Source: Pandoraea aquatica
GTDB taxonomy: Bacteria > Pseudomonadota > Gammaproteobacteria > Burkholderiales > Burkholderiaceae
DNA length: 64,000 nucleotides
Assembly: GCF_902459565.1 (NCBI RefSeq)
Contig: NZ_CABPSN010000001.1
Coordinates: forward strand, 682,001-746,000
Direction: 5' to 3'
A program made the position numbers and the translations under genes. Shown here one piece after another: positions 1 through 10,405 of this stretch. The notes under the pieces were generated by a model. That model did no database searches and was not told the DNA's origin. It saw nothing but the letters and a program-made list of their open reading frames with translations. The stretch's first letter is position 1, and each line of letters starts with the position of its first letter.

Positions 1-1158
1 CAGACGATGGCTCAGGCCGCCGGTCGACACGCCATCGACGGCAAGACGCGCGTCATAGATCATTTCGATCATCGCAACACCGGCAGACATTGTCAGCGCG
101 ACACCCACACACACCGCCGCATAAGGCTTCCACAGCCTGCGAAGTGCGCCGTCACGCCAGGCATGCCAATGCGCCGCGAGCAGGCCGGCAATGCCACCCG
201 GTGCGAACACCACAACAACCAGAAACCCCACGCCGAGATAGAGCTGCCACGCCCGCGTCATCGTGGCGAGCACGACCGTCGCAAAGACGCCGACAACAGC
301 CCCGAGCATCGGCCCGGCGAAATACGAGACCCCGCCCAGTACGGTGAAGACGAGCACAATGCCCGAGCGTTCCAGACTGAACGTGTCGGCGCTCACCAGT
401 TCGAAATTCATCGCACCCAATGCGCCGGCCACGCCGGCGAACGCAGCCGCGAGGATCTGCATGCGGTATCGCACGGCGGCTGGCGACTGCCCAAGGAATG
501 CGACCCGCGCCGGGTTGTCGCGCACAGCGCGCGCCAAAAACCCCAGCGGCGTGCGCGTCACGCCAAACATCAGTCCCGCGCAGACAAATAACCAGAAGGC
601 GACCAGCCCATAGACTTCGCGCTGCGTCGCAAACGTCACGCCGAACCATGCGGCACCCAGCGTGCGGTCGGTGGGAATACCCCGCTCGCCGCCGAACCAC
701 TCGGGCAGCATCGCAGCCATCACCCAGACAAGCTCGGCAACACCGAGCGTGATCATGGCGAACGTCATTCCGGCGCGACGCGTCGTGACATACCCAAGCG
801 TGGCGCCCGCTCCTCCCCCGGCCAGCGCCCCCGCGAACGGCACGAGCGCCATCGACACCGGCAACCCCTGCATGCCGATGCGATTCATGCACCACACACC
901 GGCATACGCGCCAATGCCCGCATAAGTCGCATGACAAAAGCTAAGCAGCCCCGTCGAGCCGAGCAGCAGATTGAAGGAAAGTGCAAGAATCACAGCGGTC
1001 CCCATTTGCGTCATCAGGGTCAGCGCCGCGTCGGACGGGAAACACCAGGGCGCCGCACACAGGAGGGCGGCAAAGGCAGCCCACACGGCGGCCCGGCAAC
1101 GCCATGACGCGCGGCTCGCGCGCGGCGCATGCGGCACGTTCACGATCACGTCGTTCAT
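1..1158 (-). CDS. livM: Branched-chain amino-acid ABC transporter permease, LivM type (partial)
   Basis: This is one of two inner-membrane permeases of a branched-chain amino-acid-type (HAAT) ABC importer. All 386 codons in the window are open and the 3' end lies beyond the left edge. The product is very hydrophobic with repeated membrane segments. It has the LivM-like stretches SFNLLLGSTGLLSFCHATY near the start and LTGVSYF-type glycine-rich helices (LGGVSYFAGPMLGAVVG) later. The ATG sits in TGATG, where the stop of livH overlaps it by one base, so the two are translationally coupled. No ATPase (LivG/LivF) or binding protein is visible and they may lie to the left. The transported substrate cannot be read from the sequence. 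Confidence 0.88.
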   Translation of the reverse strand, partial: MNDVIVNVPHAPRASRASWRCRAAVWAAFAALLCAAPWCFPSDAALTLMTQMGTAVILALSFNLLLGSTGLLSFCHATYAGIGAYAGVWCMNRIGMQGLPVSMALVPFAGALAGGGAGATLGYVTTRRAGMTFAMITLGVAELVWVMAAMLPEWFGGERGIPTDRTLGAAWFGVTFATQREVYGLVAFWLFVCAGLMFGVTRTPLGFLARAVRDNPARVAFLGQSPAAVRYRMQILAAAFAGVAGALGAMNFELVSADTFSLERSGIVLVFTVLGGVSYFAGPMLGAVVGVFATVVLATMTRAWQLYLGVGFLVVVVFAPGGIAGLLAAHWHAWRDGALRRLWKPYAAVCVGVALTMSAGVAMIEMIYDARLAVDGVSTGGLSHRL

Positions 1159-2171
1159 CACCCCTCCCTCACGCCGAATAGCCCGCGCGGCCGCCACAAC
1201 AACACCGCAACCATAAGCAGATAGGGGACGGCCGGTGCCAGTTGTGCAACGCTCAGATGCAACACGGGTGAGAGGAACGACAGCGGCGAGACGGCGTCAC
1301 CGGCCCCGCCGCGCGGCCACCATTGATCGAGTGTCGCGTCGCTGGTCACCGCCCAGGTTTGCAACAACCCGATCAGCAACGACGCAACGAACGCACCGCC
1401 CAGCGAGCCGAGCCCCCCGACGACCACGACGACGAACACCACGCTGCCGACCGTCGCGGCCATACCCGGCTCCGTCACCAGCACATTGCCGCCTGCCGCA
1501 CCGGCAAGGGCTGCCAGCGCCGCACCGCACGCGAACACCCCTGTGTACAGGGACGGCACGTCGTAGCCGAGCGCCTGCGTCATGGCCGGCTGCGAGAGCG
1601 CCGCCTGCAGGATCAGCCCGGTGCGGGTCGCACGAAATGCCACCCAGACGAGCAGCGCAATCGCGCAGGCAAGGCCCATCAAGAACAGACGATAGGCGGG
1701 CACCGCTATACCGCCGACATGAACGAGAACGCCGTCGAAGACTGCCGGCACACCATAGTCGACCGGCCCACGCCCCCATGCGAGTTGCACCAGCTCCACC
1801 ACGACATAGGCCAGCCCGAACGTGGCGAGCAGTTCCGCGAGCGCGCCACGCGCACGCAGACGTCGCAGGACAGCGCGCTCGAACAGCGCGCCCGCGACGC
1901 CGACAACCAGCGGCGCGACGATCAGCGCTGCCCAGAAGCCGACCGCGCCCGATAACGCATAAGCAAAGTACGCGCCGAGCATGTAGAAACTGGCATGCGC
2001 GAAGTTCAGCACGCCGAGCATGCTGAAAATCAGCGTGAGTCCGCTCGACAGCATGAACAGCAGCAAGCCGTAGCTCACACCGTTCACCAGCACGAGGCCT
2101 GCGGTGGCACTCAGCAGATGCACTGCGTCTCCTTCGGGAAGCCAATGAAAGACGCGGCGCAAGCGCCGCAT
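1158..2171 (-). CDS. livH: Branched-chain amino-acid ABC transporter permease, LivH type
   Basis: This is the second permease of the HAAT importer and pairs with LivM in the inner membrane. The 337 residues carry the LivH signature SGLTLIFSMLGVLNFAHAS at about residues 43-61, followed by GAYFAY and several further membrane helices. It ends GLFGVREG, like the RPxGLFG ends of the family. It is about 40 residues longer at the N terminus than many LivH proteins. No clear ribosome site precedes the ATG, so a later start is possible. It is the first gene of the visible two-gene operon and runs directly into livM. Confidence 0.9.
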   Translation of the reverse strand: MRRLRRVFHWLPEGDAVHLLSATAGLVLVNGVSYGLLLFMLSSGLTLIFSMLGVLNFAHASFYMLGAYFAYALSGAVGFWAALIVAPLVVGVAGALFERAVLRRLRARGALAELLATFGLAYVVVELVQLAWGRGPVDYGVPAVFDGVLVHVGGIAVPAYRLFLMGLACAIALLVWVAFRATRTGLILQAALSQPAMTQALGYDVPSLYTGVFACGAALAALAGAAGGNVLVTEPGMAATVGSVVFVVVVVGGLGSLGGAFVASLLIGLLQTWAVTSDATLDQWWPRGGAGDAVSPLSFLSPVLHLSVAQLAPAVPYLLMVAVLLWRPRGLFGVREG

Positions 2172-2184
2172 CGGGGGAAATTCA

Positions 2185-2220
2185 GGGTGACATTATAGAG
2201 GGGACGTGCAGCCGGAATGG
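2185..2220 (-). promoter_or_regulatory. Candidate promoter upstream of livH
   Basis: A perfect TATAAT reads on the minus strand at 2192-2197, about 20 bases before the livH ATG. I find no good -35 hexamer at the usual distance. The implied leader is only about 14 bases and has no Shine-Dalgarno sequence. Either translation starts further downstream or the match is chance. Confidence 0.3.
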
Positions 2221-2331
2221 CCCGGGATCGCCCGAAAAACGGCGTCAATGCTGGATTTCGGACGGAGAGCATCGCTGCGTCGGAAGATTCCGATCCGGCA
2301 CACGGTGCACGCCGCCCTCAAACCGGAAACG

Positions 2332-3960
<1,629 letters not shown>

Positions 3961-4194
3961 ACGTCGAATCTCCAGAAAAGTCGGAAAAACCGGAATTACG
4001 GGGATGCGTCGGGGAACATCGATTGAAAGGCTGAACAGCGAACGAATGAGCAGCGGCAAGAACGTCGACAAGAAAGCCGTGTTCGGAAATCATTCTTGAC
4101 GTGCACGCTCGCCCGGTCAACGCTCATCGCTTGTGCGGCGCAACACGGGCAACGTCCCGCCAGTGTACGCAAGCCGGCAGCAAGCAACGGACAC

Positions 4195-4233
4195 CTCAAG
4201 TAGAATGTTTGTTCACCATCAGGAACGTCCCCA
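4195..4233 (+). promoter_or_regulatory. Candidate promoter and leader of selO
   Basis: TAGAAT (5 of 6 to the -10 consensus) lies at 4201-4206, and AGGA near 4221 precedes the selO ATG. No convincing -35 box is seen. The rest of the divergent gap 3961-4233 shows nothing I can name. Confidence 0.35.
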
Positions 4234-5751
4234 ATGCCGGCCACCGACCGCCCCGCCTCAGTTTTCGCATCACTCAAACCGTTCGGACCGCTACCGTTGG
4301 CGAACCGTTTCGCGACGCTCGGCTCCGAGTTCTTTACACGCCTGCCGCCCCAACCGCTCCCGGAACCCTACCTCGTCGGTTTCTCCGCCGATGCCGCGCG
4401 TCTGCTCGGCTGGTCGCCGGAGGCCGCGCGCGATCCGGAATTCCTTGCCACGTTTGCGGGCAATACCCCGCTGGCCGGCGGCGATTCGCTCGCCAGTGTC
4501 TACTCCGGGCACCAGTTCGGTGTGTGGGCCGGTCAGTTGGGCGACGGCCGGGCGCTGTTGCTCGGTGAATCGGACGGCCCCGGCGGGCGCTGGGAGATTC
4601 AGCTCAAGGGCGCCGGTCTTACGCCGTATTCGCGCATGGGCGACGGACGCGCCGTGCTGCGCTCGTCGATCCGCGAATTTCTCGGCTCCGAAGCGATGTT
4701 TCATCTCGGCGTGCCGACCACGCGTGCGCTGTGCGTCATCGGTTCGGACGCCCCCGTGCGCCGCGAGACGATCGAGACCGCAGCGGTTGTCACGCGTTTG
4801 TCGCCGAGCTTCATCCGCTTCGGCCATTTCGAGCACTTCTGGGCGGGCGATCAGTACGAAGCCTTGCGTCAGCTTGCCGACTTCACGATCGATCACCACT
4901 ATCCGCATTGCCGCGAGGAAGCCAACCCGTATCTCGCCCTGCTGAGCGCCGTGTGCGACGCGACAGCCGAGCTGGTGGCGCACTGGCAGGCCGTGGGCTT
5001 CTGCCACGGCGTGATGAACACCGACAACATGTCGATTCTCGGTCTGACGATCGATTACGGCCCGTTCGGTTTTCTCGATGGCTTCAATGCGCATCACATC
5101 TGCAATCACTCCGATACGCAGGGACGTTACGCGTATCAAGCGCAGCCGAACGTCGCGTACTGGAACCTGTTCTGTCTGGCGCAATCGCTGCTGCCGCTGT
5201 TCGGTGAAGGCGAAGCGGCCGTCGAGCAGGCGAAATCGGTGCTGCCCGTTTTCAAGACGCGCTTTGCCGAAGAAATCGACCTGCGCATGCGCGCCAAGCT
5301 GGGCCTGCGCGAGTCGCATGCCGACGACGAAGCGCTTATCAACCGACTGTTCAAGCTGATGCACGAAGGACGCGTCGATTTCACGCATCTGTTCCGCACA
5401 CTCGCAACGTTGCAACTGGACAACCCGGACGCAGACGCCCCGCTGCGCGACATGTTCATCGACCGTCCGGGATTCGACGCGTGGGCGGGCGATTACCGCG
5501 CGCGCCTGCGTCACGAGGCCAGCACCGACGCCAAACGCGCCGTGGCAATGCGGCTCGTCAACCCGAAGTACATCTTGCGCAACCATCTGGCGGAAGTCGC
5601 CATTCGTCGCGCCAACGAGAAGGACTTCTCCGAGGTCGACACGCTGCTCAAGGTGCTTTCGCATCCGTATGACGAACAGCCCGAATTCGAGCGCTACGCC
5701 GAGCTGCCGCCCGACTGGGCCGGTCAGTTGGAAGTCAGTTGCTCGTCCTGA
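4234..5751 (+). CDS. selO: Protein adenylyltransferase SelO (YdiU/UPF0061)
   Basis: SelO is a pseudokinase-fold enzyme that transfers AMP from ATP to serine, threonine or tyrosine of target proteins and is linked to redox stress. The 505 residues carry family blocks including [18 protein letters not shown] at about 89-106, [23 protein letters not shown] in two overlapping pieces, and [20 protein letters not shown] around 258-277. The C terminus is LEVSCSS. The Cys there occupies the position of selenocysteine in animal SelO, so this is the cysteine form. It is followed 164 bases later by msrB, another redox-repair gene on the same strand. Confidence 0.93.
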   Translation: MPATDRPASVFASLKPFGPLPLANRFATLGSEFFTRLPPQPLPEPYLVGFSADAARLLGWSPEAARDPEFLATFAGNTPLAGGDSLASVYSGHQFGVWAGQLGDGRALLLGESDGPGGRWEIQLKGAGLTPYSRMGDGRAVLRSSIREFLGSEAMFHLGVPTTRALCVIGSDAPVRRETIETAAVVTRLSPSFIRFGHFEHFWAGDQYEALRQLADFTIDHHYPHCREEANPYLALLSAVCDATAELVAHWQAVGFCHGVMNTDNMSILGLTIDYGPFGFLDGFNAHHICNHSDTQGRYAYQAQPNVAYWNLFCLAQSLLPLFGEGEAAVEQAKSVLPVFKTRFAEEIDLRMRAKLGLRESHADDEALINRLFKLMHEGRVDFTHLFRTLATLQLDNPDADAPLRDMFIDRPGFDAWAGDYRARLRHEASTDAKRAVAMRLVNPKYILRNHLAEVAIRRANEKDFSEVDTLLKVLSHPYDEQPEFERYAELPPDWAGQLEVSCSS

Positions 5752-5915
5752 ATTTCCTGGGTTTGGCGCGAAGCGGACGTGGCGTGTGCCCGTAGTTGCA
5801 AAGACGGGTTTCGTCCCCACATTGGCTACCTGACGCGCTAAATCCCTTTGAACCCGACTGAACGTATGCGACGCACGGTGGCCAACACCGTATCGGCGCG
5901 CCACAGGAGACTTCT

Positions 5916-6338
5916 ATGAGCAAAGTGGAAAAGACCGACGCCGAATGGCGTGCCCAACTCGACGACGTCGAATACCAGATCACCCGCCACGCGGCGACCG
6001 AGCGTGCCTTTACGGGCCGTTACTGGGATCACTGGAAGGACGGCACCTACCGATGCGTGTGCTGCGGCGCGCCGCTGTTCGAATCGACCGAAAAGTTCGA
6101 TGCCGGATGCGGCTGGCCGAGCTACTCCAAACCGATCGAAGGCGCCGGTATCGACGAAATCGCCGATTACAGCCATGGCATGGTGCGCGTGGAAGTGCGC
6201 TGTCACAATTGCGATGCCCACCTCGGGCACGTTTTTGAAGACGGTCCGCAGCCGACCGGCCTGCGCTATTGCATCAACTCGGCGTCGTTGAACTTTGAGG
6301 ACAAAGCGGGCGAGTCCGACAAGCCGAAAGACGATTGA
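5916..6338 (+). CDS. msrB: Peptide-methionine (R)-S-oxide reductase MsrB
   Basis: MsrB reduces methionine-R-sulfoxide in proteins, in the cytoplasm. At 140 residues it has the normal length. The zinc site is formed by two CxxC pairs, CVCCGAPLF near residue 46 and [12 protein letters not shown] near 95. The catalytic cysteine is in [11 protein letters not shown] near the C terminus, which is the standard RxCxN motif. [14 protein letters not shown] is the substrate-side block. AGGAG ends 8 bases before the ATG. A strong hairpin follows the stop. It opens the conserved beta-proteobacterial run msrB, yciB, bolA, ppi. Confidence 0.96.
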   Translation: MSKVEKTDAEWRAQLDDVEYQITRHAATERAFTGRYWDHWKDGTYRCVCCGAPLFESTEKFDAGCGWPSYSKPIEGAGIDEIADYSHGMVRVEVRCHNCDAHLGHVFEDGPQPTGLRYCINSASLNFEDKAGESDKPKDD

Positions 6339-6354
6339 GGGTAATCTTCCGGAT

Positions 6355-6400
6355 AGCGGACGCTGCGGCGTCCGCTTTCAAAAAGCGGCTACGCGCCGCT
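6355..6400 (+). terminator. Hairpin pair after msrB
   Basis: AGCGGACGC (6355-6363), loop TGCG, GCGTCCGCT (6368-6376) is a perfect 9-bp stem followed by a short T run. A second stem AGCGGC/GCCGCT follows at 6384-6400. Together they look like an intrinsic terminator with a weak U tract. Confidence 0.55.
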
Positions 6401-6503
6401 GAAACACGGTGAAATGGCGTGAATTTCGCCCATTTTCTCCGGCAATTGGCAACTTCTGGCCTTAGTCTTGCGTCCACCTGACTTTCTACTGGGAGCCCAT
6501 GTC

Positions 6504-6923
6504 ATGTCCAAGAAATCTGATCGTCGCCTTAGCCTCGCCGTCGCCGCCTCGCTGATTGCCGGCGGCGTCATGCTGAGCGCCCCCGCACACGCGCAAATCA
6601 ATGTGCCGCAAGCCGGCGCGACGGCCGGCGGCACCATCGCTGCGCCGACGGTCATGCCACGCGCCGTGACGGTCGAGCAAGCGCTCAAGGCCCCGAAGGA
6701 TATGGAGGCCGTCATCGAGGGCCACATCGTCAACCGGATCAAGCACGAGCACTACACGTTCCAGGACGCTTCCGGCTCGATCGAGATCGAACTCGACGAC
6801 AAATATCTGCCGACGAATCAGCAGATCACCCCCGAGACGCTGGTGCGCATCATCGGCGAGGTGGACACCCACCGCATGAAGCCGAACGATATCGACGTGA
6901 AGCGCATCGAAATCGTCAAGTAA
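6504..6923 (+). CDS. Periplasmic OB-fold protein, NirD/YgiW/YdeI family
   Basis: This small exported protein belongs to the bacterial OB-fold (BOF) family, whose E. coli members YgiW and YdeI are associated with stress tolerance. The start at 6504 is supported by GGGAG 8 bases upstream. The first 27 or so residues form a Sec signal ending in APAHA before QINVPQ. The mature part contains [31 protein letters not shown] and [19 protein letters not shown], which are the typical strands of the fold. The length of 139 residues is normal. Ligand and exact role are unknown. It lies alone between msrB and yciB, with hairpins on both sides. Confidence 0.82.
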   Translation: MSKKSDRRLSLAVAASLIAGGVMLSAPAHAQINVPQAGATAGGTIAAPTVMPRAVTVEQALKAPKDMEAVIEGHIVNRIKHEHYTFQDASGSIEIELDDKYLPTNQQITPETLVRIIGEVDTHRMKPNDIDVKRIEIVK

Positions 6924-6961
6924 CCGACACGCTTCTCCGTTCCCGGCACGGGCCTTTGAAA

Positions 6962-7007
6962 TATAATGCGGGTTTGCGCCCCGGCCTTCGGCCTTTAGGC
7001 CGGGCGC
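6962..7007 (+). promoter_or_regulatory. Candidate yciB promoter and leader hairpin
   Basis: TATAAT at 6962-6967 is a perfect -10 box without a clear -35. Just downstream, 6976-6987 pairs with 6997-7007 to form an 11-bp GC-rich stem with one bulged base and a 9-nt loop. It sits about 33 bases before the yciB ATG, in what would be the 5' leader. Confidence 0.45.
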
Positions 7008-7039
7008 GGAAACCTCCGAAGCCCCCAAGCCGAGACTTC

Positions 7040-7573
7040 ATGAAATTTCTCTTCGACCTGTTACCGGTCATCCTGTTTTTCGTCGCCTTCAAATTCGCCG
7101 GCATCTACGTGGCGACCGGCATCGCGATCGTCACGACGATTGCTCAGGTTATCTGGATGTGGTTTCGCCACCGCAAGGTGGAACCCATGCAGTGGGTGAG
7201 TCTGGCGATCATCGTGGTGTTCGGCGGCGCGACCATGCTGCTGCACGACGAAACCTTCATCAAGTGGAAGCCCACTGCGCTTTACTGGCTCTTCGGCATC
7301 ACGCTGTTCGTCGCCGAACTCATGTTCGACAAGAATCTGATTCGCGCGATGATGGAAAAGCAAATGGCGCTACCCGAGCATCTGTGGCGCGCCGTGAACT
7401 TCAGCTGGGCGCTCTTCTTCCTCGCGATGGGCGTGCTCAATCTGGTCATCGCCTATCACTTCTCCACGGACACGTGGGTCGACTTCAAGCTCTTCGGTGG
7501 CATGGGCCTCATGGTCGTGTTCATCGTCGTGCAGAGCCTGTGGCTCGCGAAGTACATCAAACAGGACGAGTAA
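7040..7573 (+). CDS. yciB: Septation protein A / inner-membrane protein YciB (IspZ)
   Basis: YciB is a polytopic inner-membrane protein with roles in cell-envelope synthesis and normal division. The 177 residues begin [19 protein letters not shown], which is the typical start, and contain about five membrane helices. The family block [21 protein letters not shown] lies near the middle, in two halves, followed by [20 protein letters not shown]. The in-frame ATG at 6956 would lie in the leader hairpin and adds unrelated residues, so I used 7040. The next gene, bolA, starts 25 bases after its stop, as in related genomes. Confidence 0.93.
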   Translation: MKFLFDLLPVILFFVAFKFAGIYVATGIAIVTTIAQVIWMWFRHRKVEPMQWVSLAIIVVFGGATMLLHDETFIKWKPTALYWLFGITLFVAELMFDKNLIRAMMEKQMALPEHLWRAVNFSWALFFLAMGVLNLVIAYHFSTDTWVDFKLFGGMGLMVVFIVVQSLWLAKYIKQDE

Positions 7574-7598
7574 CGTCGTCTGTCAGGAAGCCTCTGCC

Positions 7599-7862
7599 AT
7601 GACCATGGAACAGCAAATCGAAGCGCGGCTCACCGCTGCGCTCTCCCCGCTCGAATTCACGCTCGAAAACGATAGCGCGCGGCACGCCGGGCACGCCGGT
7701 GCCGCGTCGGGCGGTCATTACAACGTGCGTATCGTATCTGCGGCATTTACCGGACGTAACCGCGTTGCGCGTCACCGCCTGGTGTATGATGCGCTAGCCG
7801 ATTTGATGCAGAACGGCATTCACGCCCTCGCCATCGTTGCGCTCGCCCCTGGCGAAGCGTAA
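7599..7862 (+). CDS. bolA: BolA family protein
   Basis: BolA proteins are small cytoplasmic proteins that work with monothiol glutaredoxins in iron-sulfur handling and affect morphology under stress. The 87 residues contain the BolA core: HYNVRIVSAAFTGRNRVARH followed by RLVYDALADLMQNGIHALAI. AGGAAG precedes the ATG at 7599 by 8 bases. A second ATG two codons later is also possible. The gene lies between yciB and a parvulin gene, all on one strand with short gaps, so they are probably one transcript. Confidence 0.92.
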   Translation: MTMEQQIEARLTAALSPLEFTLENDSARHAGHAGAASGGHYNVRIVSAAFTGRNRVARHRLVYDALADLMQNGIHALAIVALAPGEA

Positions 7863-7924
7863 CCAGCCTGCGACGCGTCCCCCGTCGATTAATCTTGCCT
7901 TCGTCATTCGTTAGGAAAAACAGC

Positions 7925-8719
7925 ATGGCATTGAAACTCGCCCGCACGGCACTGGCGCTCGGCGCTGCCGTGTCGCTGACCGCCGTCTCTCTCCCCGCCC
8001 TCGCCCAGAACGTTGCCGTCGTGAACGGCACGCCGGTGCCTGTGGCGCGCGCCGACGCCATGTTGCGCGAAATGGTCCGTCAGGGTCAGCCGAACTCGCC
8101 GCAACTGCAACAGCAGGTGCGCGAAGAACTGGTCAAGCGCGAAGTGCTCGCGCAGGCAGCCATCAGCAAGGGTCTGGCCTCGGACCCGGGCGTGAAGCAG
8201 CAGCTCAAGCTGGCCGAACAAGGCGTGCTGATCCGCGCGCTCATCACCGACTTCCAGAAGACGTCGCCGGTCACGGACGCTGACCTGCAAGCGCGTTACG
8301 ACCAGTTGAAGAAGCAGTTCGGCGACAAGGAATATCACGCACGTCACATCCTGGTGCCGAGCGAAGATACGGCCAAGGACATCATTGCGAAGCTCAAGGG
8401 CGGTGCCAAGTTTGCCGACCTCGCCAAGCAGTACTCGAAGGACCCGGGTTCGGCACAGAACGGCGGTGACCTCGACTGGTCGCCGGCTAACGCCTACGTG
8501 CCCGAGTTCGCCGACGCGCTGCAAAAGCTCCAGAAGGGTCAATACTCGCAAACGCCGGTGAAGACGCAGTTCGGTTACCACGTGCTCGAATTGGACGACG
8601 TGCGCGACGCACAGATTCCGCCGCTGTCCGACGTCAAGCCGCAGCTCGTGCAGCAGATGCAGGAAGAGAAGCTGCAAGGCTTCATCGAAGGCCTGGAGAA
8701 GAAGGCCAAGATTCAGTAA
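7925..8719 (+). CDS. Periplasmic parvulin-type peptidyl-prolyl isomerase
   Basis: This is an exported peptidyl-prolyl cis-trans isomerase of the PpiC/parvulin class, likely a periplasmic folding helper. Of its 264 residues, about the first 26 form a Sec signal ending LPALAQN. A SurA-like N-terminal helical part (LREMVRQGQPNSPQLQQQ) follows. The rotamase domain at about 135-230 has YHARHILVPSEDTAKDI, FADLAKQYSKDPGSAQNGGD and FGYHVLELDDVR. AGGAAAAA lies just upstream of the ATG. The gene ends the selO-to-ppi run and is closed by a strong terminator shared with the convergent gene at 8774. Confidence 0.92.
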   Translation: MALKLARTALALGAAVSLTAVSLPALAQNVAVVNGTPVPVARADAMLREMVRQGQPNSPQLQQQVREELVKREVLAQAAISKGLASDPGVKQQLKLAEQGVLIRALITDFQKTSPVTDADLQARYDQLKKQFGDKEYHARHILVPSEDTAKDIIAKLKGGAKFADLAKQYSKDPGSAQNGGDLDWSPANAYVPEFADALQKLQKGQYSQTPVKTQFGYHVLELDDVRDAQIPPLSDVKPQLVQQMQEEKLQGFIEGLEKKAKIQ

Positions 8720-8744
8720 GCGCTTTGGCGTACTGATGCAAACG

Positions 8745-8772
8745 AAAATCCCGCCACTCGGCGGGATTTTTG
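8745..8772. terminator. Bidirectional terminator
   Basis: AAAATCCCGCC (8745-8755), loop ACTC, GGCGGGATTTT (8760-8770) plus further Ts forms a perfect 11-bp stem with A and T runs on the two sides. It serves the parvulin gene and the convergent gene ending at 8774. Confidence 0.9.
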
Positions 8773-8773
8773 T

Positions 8774-10405
8774 TTATTCGGCCGTTCCCTGATCGTCCAC
8801 GCTGTAGCTGAACGGCGCATCGGGTGAACCCACGATGTCGAGCTTCAGAATGGGCAGGAACCGACCGGTTGTGTCCATGTAATCCCGCTGAATGTATTGG
8901 GCCCCCGCCAGCGATTCCGGTGTGAAGAAGATGGCTTGAATCGGGAGTTGCGTGGGAATGTCGTCTGGCCAGGGTTTGAAGACCAGTTCGGTCCACCCGT
9001 GCTCTTTGGGAACCGACGGCACCGGCAGCGAACTGTGCGCCGCGACCATGAGCGCGAAGGCAGCCTTATCGATGCCGAATGAACACTGATTGGTCCACTT
9101 CGCCTGCGCGAAATGCGTCTGCCACTGAGCAAGGGTTGTAATGCCCTGTCCGGCACACGACGCGCTCAACGGACTCGACGTCTGACCGCAACGATTCGTG
9201 CGATGGTTCGTGTACCCGTCGGCCGGGTAAGCACAACGTGGGATCAAGGGCGTCTGCGTCGGCGCGCCGATGACGTCGAACACAAAACCCTCGCCAAACC
9301 CCCAGGGAATCACTGTGGTCCGGGAGTCCGTTCGCATGAAGACGGTCGCTACGCCGTCAAGGGTCACGGAAGACGGGCTATTGTTCCACGAGTGAAAGGT
9401 GGGCCCGTATCCCGTGATGCGAAAGATGACGCCGCTGCACACGTAAAGCGGTTGAGCACCGCAGTCGGAAGTCTCGGCAAATCGCGCATTGATCTTGCGC
9501 ACGAGCGCGATCCCGTAATCGAGCTGGTCGCGCTCATCGAATCCGAAGGCGGTCCCGCCTGCGCCGCCGATGGACGCGCGCAAGATCGGCAGCCACTGCC
9601 CCGTCGCTTCGAAGTACTGCCGTTGGTATCGCTGCGCCTGCATGAGCTGGCCGCCGTTGGCGACGTCATAATAGAACGCTTGTACGGGAATCGTCGCAGG
9701 CTTCGCCGGATCCCATGCCACGATCAGCAGCCTGTTGGGTTTTGCGGCGAGCGCCTCCGACACTTGTTCGTGTGCTTCGAGGCTGGCTTTGAACTGTCTC
9801 GCCACCGTCGCGCTCAACGAACACTGTTTCGCGACGTCTTCGCCGTGTGCCTTGAAGTCGGCGAGCCATGCGGCTGTGTCCGTGACACCGGATGCCGCAC
9901 ACGTACTCAAATCCGGCGGTATCGGTTGCCCGCTTTCGGCCACATTGCAGCCATGCGATGGCACGTCTTGCGTGATAGGCGGGGCAAAGGGGTAGGTGCA
10001 ACGCACCTCATACGCCTTGCCCTGCCCCGCAGCCGTAAAGCCGTCTGCCAGAATCATCCCGGCGCTCGTCGCCAATGCCGCAATCCTGAGATCGCGACGG
10101 ATGTACGCCACGTTGACCGATTGCAACGCGACTTCGTCCGTCGAGAGCTGACTGAAAGACAGACCAGAATCGGCGGATAAAGGACGCATCACCACGCCCG
10201 AACACTGCCATGCGGCCCGGTCCACGCCGCACTTCGCCACGGTGGACTGATACCGCTGATTGACGAGATAGGCGACGTCGGTTCCGGTCAGGGCGTAGAC
10301 GGGCAAGCCGACAAGCACCAGGCAGTAAAAGGCGCCGGCCTGCAGGAGAAAGCGTATCGGCGACGATAATGTCGTCGCCATCCGATCAAGCATTTGCAAG
10401 TTCAT
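8774..10405 (-). CDS. Secreted cysteine-rich protein with two tandem repeats (gene A of a four-gene family)
   Basis: I do not recognise a function with confidence. The 543 residues begin with a hydrophobic export signal that probably ends near residue 38 (LPVYA). The rest is two copies of one domain of about 250 residues. Copy 1 has the cysteine pair C58 and C67 in AAWQCSGVV; copy 2 has C315 and C323 in YVCSGVIF. Each copy continues with an R-C-x-Y-P element, a GC or RCG element, a C-x5-W element, QCS, and ends with IPVQAFYY...LPIL or LPIQAIFF...LPIL. The regular cysteines suggest three disulfides per domain outside the cytoplasm. Its ATG overlaps the stop of gene B by four bases (ATGA). I vaguely recall similar CSG proteins annotated as halovibrin-like in Pseudomonas, which is untested. 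Confidence 0.75.
   Translation of the reverse strand: MNLQMLDRMATTLSSPIRFLLQAGAFYCLVLVGLPVYALTGTDVAYLVNQRYQSTVAKCGVDRAAWQCSGVVMRPLSADSGLSFSQLSTDEVALQSVNVAYIRRDLRIAALATSAGMILADGFTAAGQGKAYEVRCTYPFAPPITQDVPSHGCNVAESGQPIPPDLSTCAASGVTDTAAWLADFKAHGEDVAKQCSLSATVARQFKASLEAHEQVSEALAAKPNRLLIVAWDPAKPATIPVQAFYYDVANGGQLMQAQRYQRQYFEATGQWLPILRASIGGAGGTAFGFDERDQLDYGIALVRKINARFAETSDCGAQPLYVCSGVIFRITGYGPTFHSWNNSPSSVTLDGVATVFMRTDSRTTVIPWGFGEGFVFDVIGAPTQTPLIPRCAYPADGYTNHRTNRCGQTSSPLSASCAGQGITTLAQWQTHFAQAKWTNQCSFGIDKAAFALMVAAHSSLPVPSVPKEHGWTELVFKPWPDDIPTQLPIQAIFFTPESLAGAQYIQRDYMDTTGRFLPILKLDIVGSPDAPFSYSVDDQGTAE

Noticed and set aside
152-937. A 261-codon minus-strand frame near the left edge.
   Set aside because: It is Cys/Arg-rich and out of frame with LivM, whose frame is open throughout 1-1158 and has membrane-helix composition.
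4291-5904. A 537-codon minus-strand frame opposite selO.
   Set aside because: SelO has strong family motifs on the plus strand, and this frame has none.
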